Position numbers and translations under genes: made by a program. The notes under the pieces were generated by a model. It ran no database searches and had not been told where the DNA came from. It saw only the letters and a program-made list of their open reading frames with translations. Positions 41,786 to 50,904 of a stretch of DNA of 64,000 nucleotides are shown in pieces (positions within the stretch are counted from its first letter, which is position 1; each line of letters opens with the position of its first letter). The stretch is from an uncultured Rhodospirillales bacterium (GTDB lineage: Bacteria > Pseudomonadota > Alphaproteobacteria > Rhodospirillales > UBA2165). Where the stretch lies: NCBI GenBank assembly GCA_913055735.1, contig CAJXKD010000002.1, positions 846,150 to 910,149 on the forward strand, in the 5' to 3' direction.

Positions 41786-42739
41786 ATGTCACTTGACCCG
41801 CGCCATCTCAGCCAACTGGCAACCATCGTCAGCCTGGGCTCCTTCACCGAAGCCGCCGACCAACTCGGACTGGCGCAATCGGCGCTGAGCCGCAACATGA
41901 AAACCCTCGAGGAACAGGTCGGCGCGCCGGTCCTTGTCCGTGGGCGCCGCGGCGCGGTCGCCACCGATCTCGGCAACACCCTCGCCCAATACGGCGACAT
42001 CATCGGCAAGGCACAAGGCCAGGCGGTTTCCGCGACACGCTCGATCACCTCGATCAAGGCGAACTACCTGCGGATCGCGTCGACGCGGCTGATCGCGGAG
42101 AATTTCCTGGTCGGTCCCCTCGCCGCCTTCACCGAAGCCCGTCCCGACATTACTAGCCAGCTTCAGATCGGTCTTATCGACGAGCTTTCCGAGATGGTTG
42201 CGCTCGGCAAAACCGATCTCGCCATCGGCAACTTCGCCGCCCTGCACAATGTCGGCGGTCTGCATGTCGAGCCGCTGTTCGGCGATATGATGACCGTGAT
42301 CGCCCGGCCGGGTCATCCCTTAGTCGGCGCCGACGGCACACCGGCGAAAATACTTGCCGATGCCCGCTGGGTGGTCCCATGGCCCGGTGCGCGGTTCCGT
42401 TGGGAAATCGACATCGCCATCCGCAATTTGGGCATCAACCTGATGGACGTGGCGTTTGAATCCGTCTCTGTCGCGGCGATGCTTGCCGTTGTCCAGCGGA
42501 CCGACTTCGTCACCATGTTGCCATGGTTCGGCATTGCCCCGCTTCTGAAGAACCGAGAATTCGTAGAACTTTTTCCGCCTCAGTCGGACCAAAGCCGCTC
42601 CATCGGCATCCTGACCCAGGAAGTGAAACGCCATTCGCCGGTGCTCAACGGCTTCATTCAATTGCTACGGGAGGCAGCCCGCGACGTGGCGGACCAAGAA
42701 GTGGACAGTAGAGCGGAGCGGCAGATTTCCGCCGCTTAG
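41786..42739 (+). CDS. LysR family regulator next to TRAP-TAXI genes
   Basis: The protein has 317 residues from the ATG at 41786. The helix-turn-helix is DPRHLSQLATIVSLGSFTEAADQLGLAQSALSRNMKTLEEQVGAPVLVRGRRGAVATDLG. A longer frame reaches back to 41639 but its extra residues are unlike LysR N-termini. The effector domain follows from ~90 residues. Divergent placement suggests control of the TRAP-TAXI operon, and possibly of the TauD-like gene that follows on the same strand. Confidence 0.88.
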   Translation: MSLDPRHLSQLATIVSLGSFTEAADQLGLAQSALSRNMKTLEEQVGAPVLVRGRRGAVATDLGNTLAQYGDIIGKAQGQAVSATRSITSIKANYLRIASTRLIAENFLVGPLAAFTEARPDITSQLQIGLIDELSEMVALGKTDLAIGNFAALHNVGGLHVEPLFGDMMTVIARPGHPLVGADGTPAKILADARWVVPWPGARFRWEIDIAIRNLGINLMDVAFESVSVAAMLAVVQRTDFVTMLPWFGIAPLLKNREFVELFPPQSDQSRSIGILTQEVKRHSPVLNGFIQLLREAARDVADQEVDSRAERQISAA

Positions 42740-42817
42740 TCGGGTCTTGTCGCCGCCCTGAGCCGGGAGTACCCTCCTCCGTCAAACGGGGGAACTAAGA
42801 AACACGGGAGACGCGTC

Positions 42818-43720
42818 ATGCATCTGGATGTGTCGCAATTGGGACGAACCTTTTTCGCGGAAGTCGACAACGTCGATATCCGTCAACCGCTGGGCGACGC
42901 GGTAATCCGCGAGATCGAAGAAGCGATCGCCGAACATGCGGTGCTGCTGTTCCGCGCACCGGGCATCACCGACGAAGAACAGATCGCCTTCTCCGAACGC
43001 TTCGGCGGGTTGGAAGCGGGCGCGCTGCGCATCGGCCGCGCCTGGAAGAACATCGATCCGCGCGTCGCCGATCTCACCAATGTCGGACCCGACGGCGAGA
43101 TCATGGCCGAAAACGAAGAACGGCTGCAGTTCCAGCGCGGCAATCAGCTGTGGCATACGGATAGTTCCTTCAAGGAAGTGCCGGCGCGGTACTCCATCCT
43201 CAGCGCGCGCACCGTTCCCGACGAAGGCGGCGAAACCGAATGGGCGGATTTACGCGCCGCCTGGGACGCACTCCCTCAAGCCAAGAAAGACGAATTCGAC
43301 GGCTTGATCGCCGAACACAGCCTGCTTTTTTCCCGCGCATTGTATGGGTTCACGGACTTCAACGAGGAAGAACGCGCCCAGTGGCCAACCGTGCAACAGG
43401 CGTTGGTGCGCACCCATCCCTTGAGCGGCCGCAAGTGCCTCTATATCGGATCGCACGCCGGCAAGATCGTCGGTTGGGAGGAGGATAAAGGCCGCACCTT
43501 GTTAAGCGACCTGCTGACGTTCGCCACCCGGCCGGAATTTACCTATACGCACAGCTGGACTGTCGGCGACGTGGTGATGTGGGACAACCGCTGCACCTTG
43601 CATCGCGGCCATCCCTGGCCCGACCGCAACAAGGTGCGCGTCATGCGCCGGACCACGGTGGGCGGCAGCGGACCAACGGTCGTCAACGGCCATCCCGTCG
43701 ACGAACGCGTCGCCGCCTAA
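42818..43720 (+). CDS. TauD/TfdA family 2-oxoglutarate dioxygenase
   Basis: The protein has 300 residues. The iron motif HxD is in QLWHTDSSFKEVPARYSILSAR and the distal histidine in CTLHRGHPWP. The oxoglutarate-binding arginine lies shortly after, in RNKVRVMRRTTVGG. The Fe(II)/2-oxoglutarate family includes TauD (taurine), TfdA (2,4-D) and alkylsulfatase members. The substrate here is unclear, and its position beside aromatic genes makes a hydroxylating aromatic-ether-type activity possible. The ATG is preceded by GGGAGA. Downstream it is convergent with the aldehyde dehydrogenase gene, with 9 bases between the stops. Confidence 0.87.
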   Translation: MHLDVSQLGRTFFAEVDNVDIRQPLGDAVIREIEEAIAEHAVLLFRAPGITDEEQIAFSERFGGLEAGALRIGRAWKNIDPRVADLTNVGPDGEIMAENEERLQFQRGNQLWHTDSSFKEVPARYSILSARTVPDEGGETEWADLRAAWDALPQAKKDEFDGLIAEHSLLFSRALYGFTDFNEEERAQWPTVQQALVRTHPLSGRKCLYIGSHAGKIVGWEEDKGRTLLSDLLTFATRPEFTYTHSWTVGDVVMWDNRCTLHRGHPWPDRNKVRVMRRTTVGGSGPTVVNGHPVDERVAA

Positions 43721-43729
43721 TCACTTGAT

Positions 43730-45238
43730 CTAGTTCAGCCCGATCATCACCGACTTCAGTTCGGTGTAGTGATTGAGGGCTTCCTCGCCGAGATCCTTGC
43801 CGATGCCCGACTGCTTGGTGCCGCCGAGCGGCATGGCTGGGTGCGGGAACGGTTCCGAGTTCACGAACACCGAGCCCGCCCGGATGCGCGGGATGATCTG
43901 GTGGATCTTCTGGATGTCGGTACCCCAGACATATGACGCGAGGCCATAGATAGAATCGTTGGCGAGTGCCGCGCCGTGCTCCAAATCGTCAAAAGGGATG
44001 GCGGTGATGACGGGGCCGAAGATCTCTTCCTGCACGACCTTCGACTCCTGCGAGGGATTGGCGAAAATCGTCGGCTCGACGTAGTAGCCCGGCCCTTCGA
44101 TAGCGTGGCCGCCGGTGACCGCTTGCGCGCCCTGCTCCAGTCCCGCCTTGATATAGCCCATCACCTTCTCGCGGTGCTGCGCCGAGACCAGCGGCCCGAT
44201 CTGGCTTTCCGGATGGAGACCCGGCCCCATCTTGAGAGACCGTGCTTGCTTGGAGAGCATCTCGACCGCCTGCTCGTAGATGCCGCGCTGAACGTAAAGG
44301 CGCGAACCGGCAACGCACACCTGTCCGGTATTACCGAAAATGCCGCGCGCGATGGCGGGCACCGCCTTTTTCAGATTGGCATCGTCGAGCACCAGCACCG
44401 GCGACTTACCGCCCAGTTCGAGGGTGACGTTCTTCATGGTGTCGGTGGCGAGCTTATTGATCGCCTTGCCCGTCGCCACGGACCCGGTGAAGGAAATCTT
44501 GTCGACCAGCGGATGCGCGACGAGCGCGGTGCCCGCATCGGCACCGAAGCCGGTGACGATGTTCAACACCCCTGGCGGGATGCCCGCCTCGATGGCCAGT
44601 TCGCCCAACCTCAACGCGCCGAGCGGCGTCACTTCCGACGGCTTCAACACGATGGTACAGCCGGTGGCGAGCGCAGGCGCGATCTTCCACATGGCGATCA
44701 TCAACGGCACGTTCCACGGCACGATCGCGCCGACAACGCCCACCGGCTCGCGCCGGGTGTAGGAGAAGTACCGCTTTTCGGGCAACGCCTCGCCGATATC
44801 CAACGTCTGGCCGTGGATCTTGGTCGGCCAGCCCGCCATGTAGCGCAGGGTCGCGAGCACGTTGCCCACTTCGCCGAACTGCCCGATCAGGCTCGGCATG
44901 CCGACATCGAGGGCTTCCATCTGGCCCAGTTCCTCGGCATGCGCTTCGATCACGTCGGCGAAACGATGCATCAAGCGTTCACGGTCACTGGGCTGCATAT
45001 CGCGCCACGCCGGATCGTTCAGCGCCGCATGTGCCGCTTTCACCGCACGATCGATATCGTCGGCATTGCCGCGCGGCACCTTGGTAAGAACCTGGCCGCT
45101 CGACGGATCGATCACCTCGAAGGTTTCGCTGCTGGCGCTCCGCACCCATTCACCGCCGATGAGCAACCGGTGCTCGCGCTCCAAGAAGCCCCGCGCTCCG
45201 GGGACCAGCCGCGAAAGATCGTTGGCCATGACGTTCAT
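43730..45238 (-). CDS. Aldehyde dehydrogenase (NAD(P)+)
   Basis: The protein has 502 residues. The cofactor region is GVVGAIVPWNVPLMIAMWKIAPALATGCTIVLKPSE, the catalytic glutamate lies in TLELGGKSPVLVL and the catalytic cysteine in FGNTGQVCVAGSRLYVQ. The family oxidises aldehydes to carboxylic acids, and this looks like a class 1/2-type or aromatic-aldehyde dehydrogenase. It is the last gene of a minus-strand run (GntR, LigB dioxygenase, ThDP enzyme, this gene), 30 bases after the ThDP gene. An aldehyde produced by the ThDP enzyme is the likely substrate. Starts at 45238 and 45229 are both possible. Confidence 0.9.
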   Translation of the reverse strand: MNVMANDLSRLVPGARGFLEREHRLLIGGEWVRSASSETFEVIDPSSGQVLTKVPRGNADDIDRAVKAAHAALNDPAWRDMQPSDRERLMHRFADVIEAHAEELGQMEALDVGMPSLIGQFGEVGNVLATLRYMAGWPTKIHGQTLDIGEALPEKRYFSYTRREPVGVVGAIVPWNVPLMIAMWKIAPALATGCTIVLKPSEVTPLGALRLGELAIEAGIPPGVLNIVTGFGADAGTALVAHPLVDKISFTGSVATGKAINKLATDTMKNVTLELGGKSPVLVLDDANLKKAVPAIARGIFGNTGQVCVAGSRLYVQRGIYEQAVEMLSKQARSLKMGPGLHPESQIGPLVSAQHREKVMGYIKAGLEQGAQAVTGGHAIEGPGYYVEPTIFANPSQESKVVQEEIFGPVITAIPFDDLEHGAALANDSIYGLASYVWGTDIQKIHQIIPRIRAGSVFVNSEPFPHPAMPLGGTKQSGIGKDLGEEALNHYTELKSVMIGLN

Positions 45239-45268
45239 GTTCGTCTCCTCGCCCGAATGCGGGCCGCC

Positions 45269-46957
45269 TTAAAGCTTGTCGTAGTTCATGTTGATGAACC
45301 GCCACGGGCTGCGTTCCGTGTTGCGGTCCACGATCACTTCGATCAGCGCGGGCGCGTTCTCCCGCTCCGCGTTCTCGAGCGCCTTCTGCAATGCGGGTTT
45401 TAATTCACCCGGGCTCGATACCTGATAGCCGTCGACGCCGCAGGACTCGGCGAGCTTGACGAAATCCGGATTGATGAAATCGGTAGCGATGGTGCGGCCT
45501 TTGTAGAACTTGCGCAAATCGCGGCGCACGTTGCCGAAGGTCGAGTTGTTGAACAGGACAGTCACCAGGCCAATGCCGTATTGCGCCGCCGTCACCAACT
45601 CCTGGACGCCGAACATGAAACCGCCATCGCCAGTGATCGACACCACCGGCTTGTCGGGCACGGCAGCCTTGACGCCGAGCGCCGTCGGAAAGCCGAAGCC
45701 GAGCGTTCCTTGGAAGCCGCACGATACATAGGTGCGCGGCTCGTAAACCGGATAGGCGTAATAGGAGGTGAACCCGGTCTGGCACAATTCCTCGACGAGG
45801 AACCCGTCGCGCGGCAGCGCGTCGCGGATTACCTCGAGATAGGCGACGTGCGGCTGCACGAACTGCTGCTGCTCCCGTGCCCAGGCTTTAGATTTGGCAA
45901 TACGCTCAACGGCACCGGTGGGCGGTGTTCGTTTGCCCTTCACCGCCGCCAACAGCGCCTTCGACCCGTCGGCGGAATCAGCAACGATCCCCGCATGCGG
46001 CACCAGGCGTTTCATCTCTTCCGGGTCGATATCGATGCGGATCAGATGCGGCGGCGCCAACGGTTCCGATTGCACCGAGAACGGATGGGTCGCCCAGCGC
46101 ATATAGGGCATTTCGACGCGTGAACCGATCCCGATCAGAACGTCGCAATCGCGCCACAAATCGTGCGCCGCGAGCGACGAAACGCCCAGTTCGTGATCCT
46201 CGCCGACGACACCGCGCCCGCCACGGAACGCAGTCACCGGCGCCTTGAGTTCCTCGGCCAGCGCGCGGACTTCTTCATGGGCATGCTGCGCACCCGTGCC
46301 GACGAAGATCATCGGCCGCTCGGCGGTGCGGATCAACTCGGCGGCGGCGGCAATCTCCTTCGCGTCAACCACCGGGTTGGGATCGCGCTCGGCACTTTCT
46401 ATGAGCCCCACCATTTCCTGACGGGCGAGATCGTCCCAGCACATTTCGACCGATACCGGCCCCGGTCGCCCGGACGTCGCGACACGAATGGCTTCGTTGA
46501 TGATCTCCGGCGCGTCAGACGAGTTTTCAATGCGCACCGCCCATTTGATGAAGGTTTGCAAGGTGGCCAACTGATCGGGGATTTCATGCAAATGACCGCG
46601 CCGCTTGCCCATGGCATCGCGCGGGATCTGGCCGGTAATGCACAGCACCGGTTGATTGGCACCCCACGCCGTACACAACGCGGCCGCCGTGTTGAGCACA
46701 CCCGGCCCCGGTACCACCGAATAGACACCCAGCTTTCCCGTCGCCTTGGCGTAGCCGAACGCCATGTAGGCGGCGGCCTGTTCGTGACGGGTGCCGATGG
46801 TATGGATGTCGTTCTTGGCCCGGTCGAGCGCGTCGAACAGAGGATAGGTCTGCGCGCCGGGAATGCCGAACACGGTATCGACGCCATTGTTGACCAACGA
46901 TTGGACAATGGCCTCGCCACCGCTCATCAGCCGGGTTTCAATGTTCTTTTTCAGCAC
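45269..46957 (-). CDS. Thiamine diphosphate-dependent 2-oxoacid decarboxylase/carboligase
   Basis: The protein has 562 residues with the three-domain order of the acetolactate synthase/benzoylformate decarboxylase superfamily. The catalytic glutamate is in GTRHEQAAAYMAFGYAKATG. The ThDP-binding motif is GDGGFMFGVQELVTAAQYGIGLVTVLFNNSTFGNVR, with the ending NN typical of the family. It resembles anabolic acetolactate synthase at the start (FGIPGAQTYPLFDAL), but no regulatory subunit is near and its neighbours are a LigB dioxygenase and an aldehyde dehydrogenase, so a catabolic 2-oxoacid decarboxylase is more likely. Substrate is unproven. Confidence 0.82.
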   Translation of the reverse strand: MLKKNIETRLMSGGEAIVQSLVNNGVDTVFGIPGAQTYPLFDALDRAKNDIHTIGTRHEQAAAYMAFGYAKATGKLGVYSVVPGPGVLNTAAALCTAWGANQPVLCITGQIPRDAMGKRRGHLHEIPDQLATLQTFIKWAVRIENSSDAPEIINEAIRVATSGRPGPVSVEMCWDDLARQEMVGLIESAERDPNPVVDAKEIAAAAELIRTAERPMIFVGTGAQHAHEEVRALAEELKAPVTAFRGGRGVVGEDHELGVSSLAAHDLWRDCDVLIGIGSRVEMPYMRWATHPFSVQSEPLAPPHLIRIDIDPEEMKRLVPHAGIVADSADGSKALLAAVKGKRTPPTGAVERIAKSKAWAREQQQFVQPHVAYLEVIRDALPRDGFLVEELCQTGFTSYYAYPVYEPRTYVSCGFQGTLGFGFPTALGVKAAVPDKPVVSITGDGGFMFGVQELVTAAQYGIGLVTVLFNNSTFGNVRRDLRKFYKGRTIATDFINPDFVKLAESCGVDGYQVSSPGELKPALQKALENAERENAPALIEVIVDRNTERSPWRFINMNYDKL

Positions 46958-47077
46958 CAGTGCGCTATCCCTGAAAACACGTTAACTCTCGGGGCCAGTT
47001 AAACCGCGCCCCGCCCCACCGTGCAACCAACATTTCCTAGAGCGGTGCGTTTGCGCCGCCAGTCAGCCAACCGCCGC

Positions 47078-48088
47078 CTACTGCCAGGTGGCAAAGGCCA
47101 TGGCGTTGCCGGTTCCCGCTTCCGACCGGTAGCACGGCACGTAATCCAGCAGGTTCATCTCCAGGCTGGTTTCCGAAAGGATACCGCAGACCGTAATCCA
47201 ATTCTTGGTCTCCGACGTGCCGGAGCGGAACATGTAGTTCGGCTCGTTGATCAGGGTCTCCACGTCACGCTCCCGCATGGCTTTGAGCATGCGCTCATCG
47301 AAATCCTCATCAATGACGAAATGACTGACCCCGCCCGAGGCGCAAACCGCGACCCGCTTGTTCTCGCCCCATGAGCGGATCGCCCGGCCGATGGACTGAC
47401 CGAACTCGTAACAGCGTTTGGGTGTCGGCTGATTGGGCGGAAAGAACGTGTTCAACAGAACCGGCACCAGCGGCACCGGCTTGTCGCGCAAAATACGCCG
47501 GTAGATAAAGCCCACCGCATGGCCCACACCTATGGGGCCGTTGCCCTTCGACGGCTGCGCCGCCGAGCTGGTGACATCGAATTCATCCTGAATTGCTTGG
47601 TGAATGATGTGGGAGGCCAGGCTCGTCGGCACCGGATAATGGTGATCCTCCGGCGGATGGTTCGCCTTCATGCTGATGGCGAGGCCGGGCTGCATCTTGC
47701 TCGCCTTCTCTTCGTCATAGGCCGTGTTGATCACTTCGTCGCCGTGGAAAACCGTGAAGGACGGCTGAACGTCGGATTGAAACCATTCATGCTGATCGTC
47801 GCCGACGACCACCAGAATATCGGGGTTCACCTCGGCGAACTTCTCGGCCAGCGCATCCATATGTTTCTGATTGCGCGCGTGACGACCCTCGCGGATGTCG
47901 AGTTTGATCTGGTCGTCGAGCTTTTCGTCTTTCCGCAGGTCGCGCAACTCCGGCCAGGTATAGGTGCCCTCACGGTACGGATGTGCCGGATTTTCCTTGT
48001 CGGCCTGGGCCCTGAGGTCCCACTTCTCCGGCGGCGTGGACAGCAGTGGTCCATGGGACGAGCCAAATCCATAAACGATCTCAGCCAT
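47078..48088 (-). CDS. Class III extradiol ring-cleavage dioxygenase (LigB-like)
   Basis: The protein has 336 residues. YGFGSSHGPLLSTPPE carries the first iron histidine, VVVGDDQHEWFQSD the second, and VAVCASGGVSHFVIDEDFDE the acid-base histidine region. The glutamate ligand is probably in the GTSETKNWITV part. Proteins of this size without a separate small subunit occur among extradiol dioxygenases acting on protocatechuate-like or meta-cleavage catechols, and no LigA-like gene is adjacent. It begins a minus-strand operon leading to the ThDP enzyme and the aldehyde dehydrogenase. Substrate is unknown. Confidence 0.82.
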   Translation of the reverse strand: MAEIVYGFGSSHGPLLSTPPEKWDLRAQADKENPAHPYREGTYTWPELRDLRKDEKLDDQIKLDIREGRHARNQKHMDALAEKFAEVNPDILVVVGDDQHEWFQSDVQPSFTVFHGDEVINTAYDEEKASKMQPGLAISMKANHPPEDHHYPVPTSLASHIIHQAIQDEFDVTSSAAQPSKGNGPIGVGHAVGFIYRRILRDKPVPLVPVLLNTFFPPNQPTPKRCYEFGQSIGRAIRSWGENKRVAVCASGGVSHFVIDEDFDERMLKAMRERDVETLINEPNYMFRSGTSETKNWITVCGILSETSLEMNLLDYVPCYRSEAGTGNAMAFATWQ

Positions 48089-48130
48089 TTTTGTTTCTCC
48101 TGATGTCGTCGCCCAAACTGATCATGGGGC

Positions 48131-48889
48131 TCAACAGCAGCAATGCCGCTGCTCTCTCTCCCGTTTATTATTCATACGGATGGCATCCAAATGCGCATGC
48201 ATCAGATCGCGCGCGCCGGCGCCATCACGCTCACATATGAGTTTGAACAAGTCGCGATGCACGCGAAGAATGATCTGCGCCCGGTCCGAAGACACAATCC
48301 GTCCGCCCTTCGGCCAAACGACATGCCGCATGGCGATCAGTTGAGCCACAAGCGCGCGGTTATGGGAAGCCTCCGCAATGGTCATATGAAACTGCATCCC
48401 TAACCGCGAAAACTCGGACGGATCGTCTATCGCCCTCTCCGCGCCTTCCAAAAGAGAGGACATCGCGGCAAGGTCTTCGTCGGTGGCATTGTGCGCCGCA
48501 AGCTCCGCCGCCATGCCTTCGATGGCCCACTGCGCATCGAGAATCTCCAATTCTGACACGCCCGCGAGATTGAACTGAATGGCCAGTGCTTCTGCGAATT
48601 TGTCGGGATTTCCTTCGGCAATACGCGCCCCACCACCGGCGCCGACGCGGATGTCGACGATGCCCATCGCCTCCAAGGTCCGAAGCGCGTCACGTGCCGT
48701 ATTGCGGCTGACGCCGTACTCGGCGGCAAGGTCCTTTTCCGATCCGAGAAAGTCGCCGGACGTCAATTTACCGTCAAACAAGGCGTCACGAACCCGCGAC
48801 ACGATGGTGTCGGCAAACGTCGCCGGGCCGATGAAGTCCCGCTGCTGTCCCACGCTTTTGGCGGGTTTGAGGATGGGATGAGCGGCCAT
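48131..48889 (-). CDS. GntR/FadR family regulator
   Basis: The protein has 252 residues. The winged helix is in ADTIVSRVRDALFDGKLTSGDFLGSEKDLAAEYGVSRNTARDALRTLEAMGIVDIRVGAGGGARI. The FCD effector domain follows, with the metal-site histidines suggested by LGMQFHMTIAEASHNRALVAQL and HLDAIRMNN. The C-terminus ends in the unusual run HCCC. It sits at the head of the LigB-ThDP-ALDH run and opposite two further ThDP genes, and a 12-bp palindrome lies 24-35 bases upstream of its ATG. Repressor of both arms is the likely role. Confidence 0.87.
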   Translation of the reverse strand: MAAHPILKPAKSVGQQRDFIGPATFADTIVSRVRDALFDGKLTSGDFLGSEKDLAAEYGVSRNTARDALRTLEAMGIVDIRVGAGGGARIAEGNPDKFAEALAIQFNLAGVSELEILDAQWAIEGMAAELAAHNATDEDLAAMSSLLEGAERAIDDPSEFSRLGMQFHMTIAEASHNRALVAQLIAMRHVVWPKGGRIVSSDRAQIILRVHRDLFKLICERDGAGARDLMHAHLDAIRMNNKREREQRHCCC

Positions 48890-48912
48890 GAATGCGCTTG
48901 TTCCTTAAAAAA

Positions 48913-48924
48913 CCTATCGATAGG
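48913..48924. promoter_or_regulatory. 12-bp palindrome between divergent catabolic operons
   Basis: CCTATCGATAGG is perfectly palindromic and lies in the 206-base gap between the GntR gene and the plus-strand ThDP genes. It is suitable as a GntR dimer site. The flanks (AAAAAA left, ATATTT right) are AT-rich, as at a promoter. Confidence 0.55.
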
Positions 48925-49095
48925 ATATTTAGCGAAAAGAGTGTCCCTGCACCCATATCCTGTCAAGCAAGCTGTTAGGCAAGCTCTTGGGCAGGCTGTG
49001 CGCTGGCCATCGGTCAGCGGGCAGGATACGCTAATCACCACAGAATCCAAGGCGGCGGGACGTCCCCACCATTGCCGCCCTCAAGGGAGCGATAG

Positions 49096-50823
49096 ATGAA
49101 TAAGCCCAAGGCCGAAACCCGGTTGAATGCCGATACTTTCCTCAGCGGTTTGACCGAGCGCGGCATCAAGTATGTCTTTGCCAATGCCGGAACCGACTTT
49201 GCGCCGGTGATCGAGTCGCTGGTGATCGCCAATGAATCCGGCCGCGAAGTACCTGAATTCTTAACAGTGCCTCACGAAAACGTCGCCGTCTCCATGGCTC
49301 ACGGCTATTACCGGCGCGGCGGCGAGATGGCCGCCGTGATGGTGCACGTCAATGTCGGTACCGCCAATGCCATTTGCGGCGTACAGAACGCCGCGCGCGA
49401 CAATGTTCCCATTCTGCTTGCCGCCGGACGCACGCCCTATACCGAAGAAGGTCACCACGGATCGCGCCTCGGCAACATTCACTGGGGACAGGAATGCTTC
49501 GACCAGGGCGGACTGCTCCGGGAGTTCGTCAAATGGGATTACGAACTGCGCGCCGGACAACCGGCGGGCACGCTCGTCGGGCGGGCACTCGACATCGCCA
49601 TGACCGAACCGCGCGGCCCGGTCTATCTCAATTTACCGCGCGAGGTTCTCGGCGATCCCGCGAAATCCCACAACCCGCCGCACCGCGATCGCGATCTCGG
49701 CGTTGAACCGCAGGTCGCCTCGAGCGACGCCATCGACCGCGCCGCGGACATGCTGATCAACGCCGACAATCCGTTGATCCTTACGACGGCAGCGGGCCGC
49801 GATCCGGCGGCCGTACCGTTGCTTGCCGAACTCGCCGACACCTACGCCATTCCCGTCGCACAGCCGTTCGCGCGCGATATGAACATGGCCTCCGATCACC
49901 CCATGAACATGGGCACCATGGCCGGTGAACTCATCGAGGAAGCGGACGTCATCCTAACCATCGATTGTGAAGTGCCGTGGCAGCCAAGCCGTATCAAACC
50001 GTCACCGTCGGCGAAGCTGATCCATATGGCGCCCGATCCGCTGTTCTCACGCTATCCATTCCGCGGCTTCGAAACCGATATCGCCCTCGCGGGGAACACC
50101 GCACCGTCGTTGGCGCTATTGCTCGTCGCCATGAGCGGTAAGACCAAGGGTAAGAAGCAGAAGATCGACAAACGCCGCAAGGCGGTGCAATCGGTTCGCG
50201 CTGAACGGGATGCGAAACGCAAGAAACTGCTCGAACAGAACAAAGCCTCGATGCCGATCCACGGCGCGTGGCTCGCGACCTGCATCAACCAGGTCAAAAG
50301 TGCCGATACGATGATCGTCAACGAACTGGGCGTTCCATTCGACTTCATCGAAATGACGGAGCCCCGGACTTATATGGCCGCCAGCGCGGCGGGCGGTCTC
50401 GGCGTCGGCCTCGGCGCGGCGCTCGGCGGCAAGCTCGCTAAGCGTGACAGCAACGTGATCGCGGTGGTCGGCGACGGCTCCTATATGTTCGGCTGTCCGA
50501 CCCCGGCGCACTATGTCGCCACCGCGGAAAAACTGCCGACGCTTACCATTGTCGCCAACAACCATCGTTGGAATGCGGTCCATGCGTCGACGCTCGCCAT
50601 GTACCCGGACGGACGCACCTCGAAGAGCAACGCGGTGCCGCTCGTCTCGCTCGACCCCTCGCCGGCCTTCGAAACCACCATTCAGGCGTGCGGCGGTTAC
50701 GGCGAGAAGGTCGAGGACCCGGCGGAGCTGCCCAAGGCGCTCGAACGGGCGATGGACAAGGTCGAGCAAGGCGTTCCGGCATTGCTCAATGTGTTGACCT
50801 CCGCCGTTCCGGGATCGCGCTAA
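49096..50823 (+). CDS. ThDP-dependent enzyme, first of tandem pair
   Basis: The protein has 575 residues. The catalytic glutamate is in VPHENVAVSMAHGYYRRGG and the cofactor motif is GDGSYMFGCPTPAHYVATAEKLPTLTIVANNHRWNAV. A lysine-rich insertion (KGKKQKIDKRRKAVQSVRAERDAKRKK) between the middle and C-terminal domains is unusual, and I do not know a counterpart. It belongs to the acetolactate-synthase-like superfamily (decarboxylase, carboligase or lyase), and the substrate is unknown. GGGAGCG lies just upstream of the ATG. It faces away from the GntR gene and is followed 81 bases later by another ThDP enzyme. Confidence 0.8.
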   Translation: MNKPKAETRLNADTFLSGLTERGIKYVFANAGTDFAPVIESLVIANESGREVPEFLTVPHENVAVSMAHGYYRRGGEMAAVMVHVNVGTANAICGVQNAARDNVPILLAAGRTPYTEEGHHGSRLGNIHWGQECFDQGGLLREFVKWDYELRAGQPAGTLVGRALDIAMTEPRGPVYLNLPREVLGDPAKSHNPPHRDRDLGVEPQVASSDAIDRAADMLINADNPLILTTAAGRDPAAVPLLAELADTYAIPVAQPFARDMNMASDHPMNMGTMAGELIEEADVILTIDCEVPWQPSRIKPSPSAKLIHMAPDPLFSRYPFRGFETDIALAGNTAPSLALLLVAMSGKTKGKKQKIDKRRKAVQSVRAERDAKRKKLLEQNKASMPIHGAWLATCINQVKSADTMIVNELGVPFDFIEMTEPRTYMAASAAGGLGVGLGAALGGKLAKRDSNVIAVVGDGSYMFGCPTPAHYVATAEKLPTLTIVANNHRWNAVHASTLAMYPDGRTSKSNAVPLVSLDPSPAFETTIQACGGYGEKVEDPAELPKALERAMDKVEQGVPALLNVLTSAVPGSR

Positions 50824-50904
50824 CACCCGGTCGTAACACCAAAGAAGAAAATGCCGCCCCGCAGCAAGGCGGGGCGCACCCACGGGAAGCTAGGGGGAAC
50901 CGCC

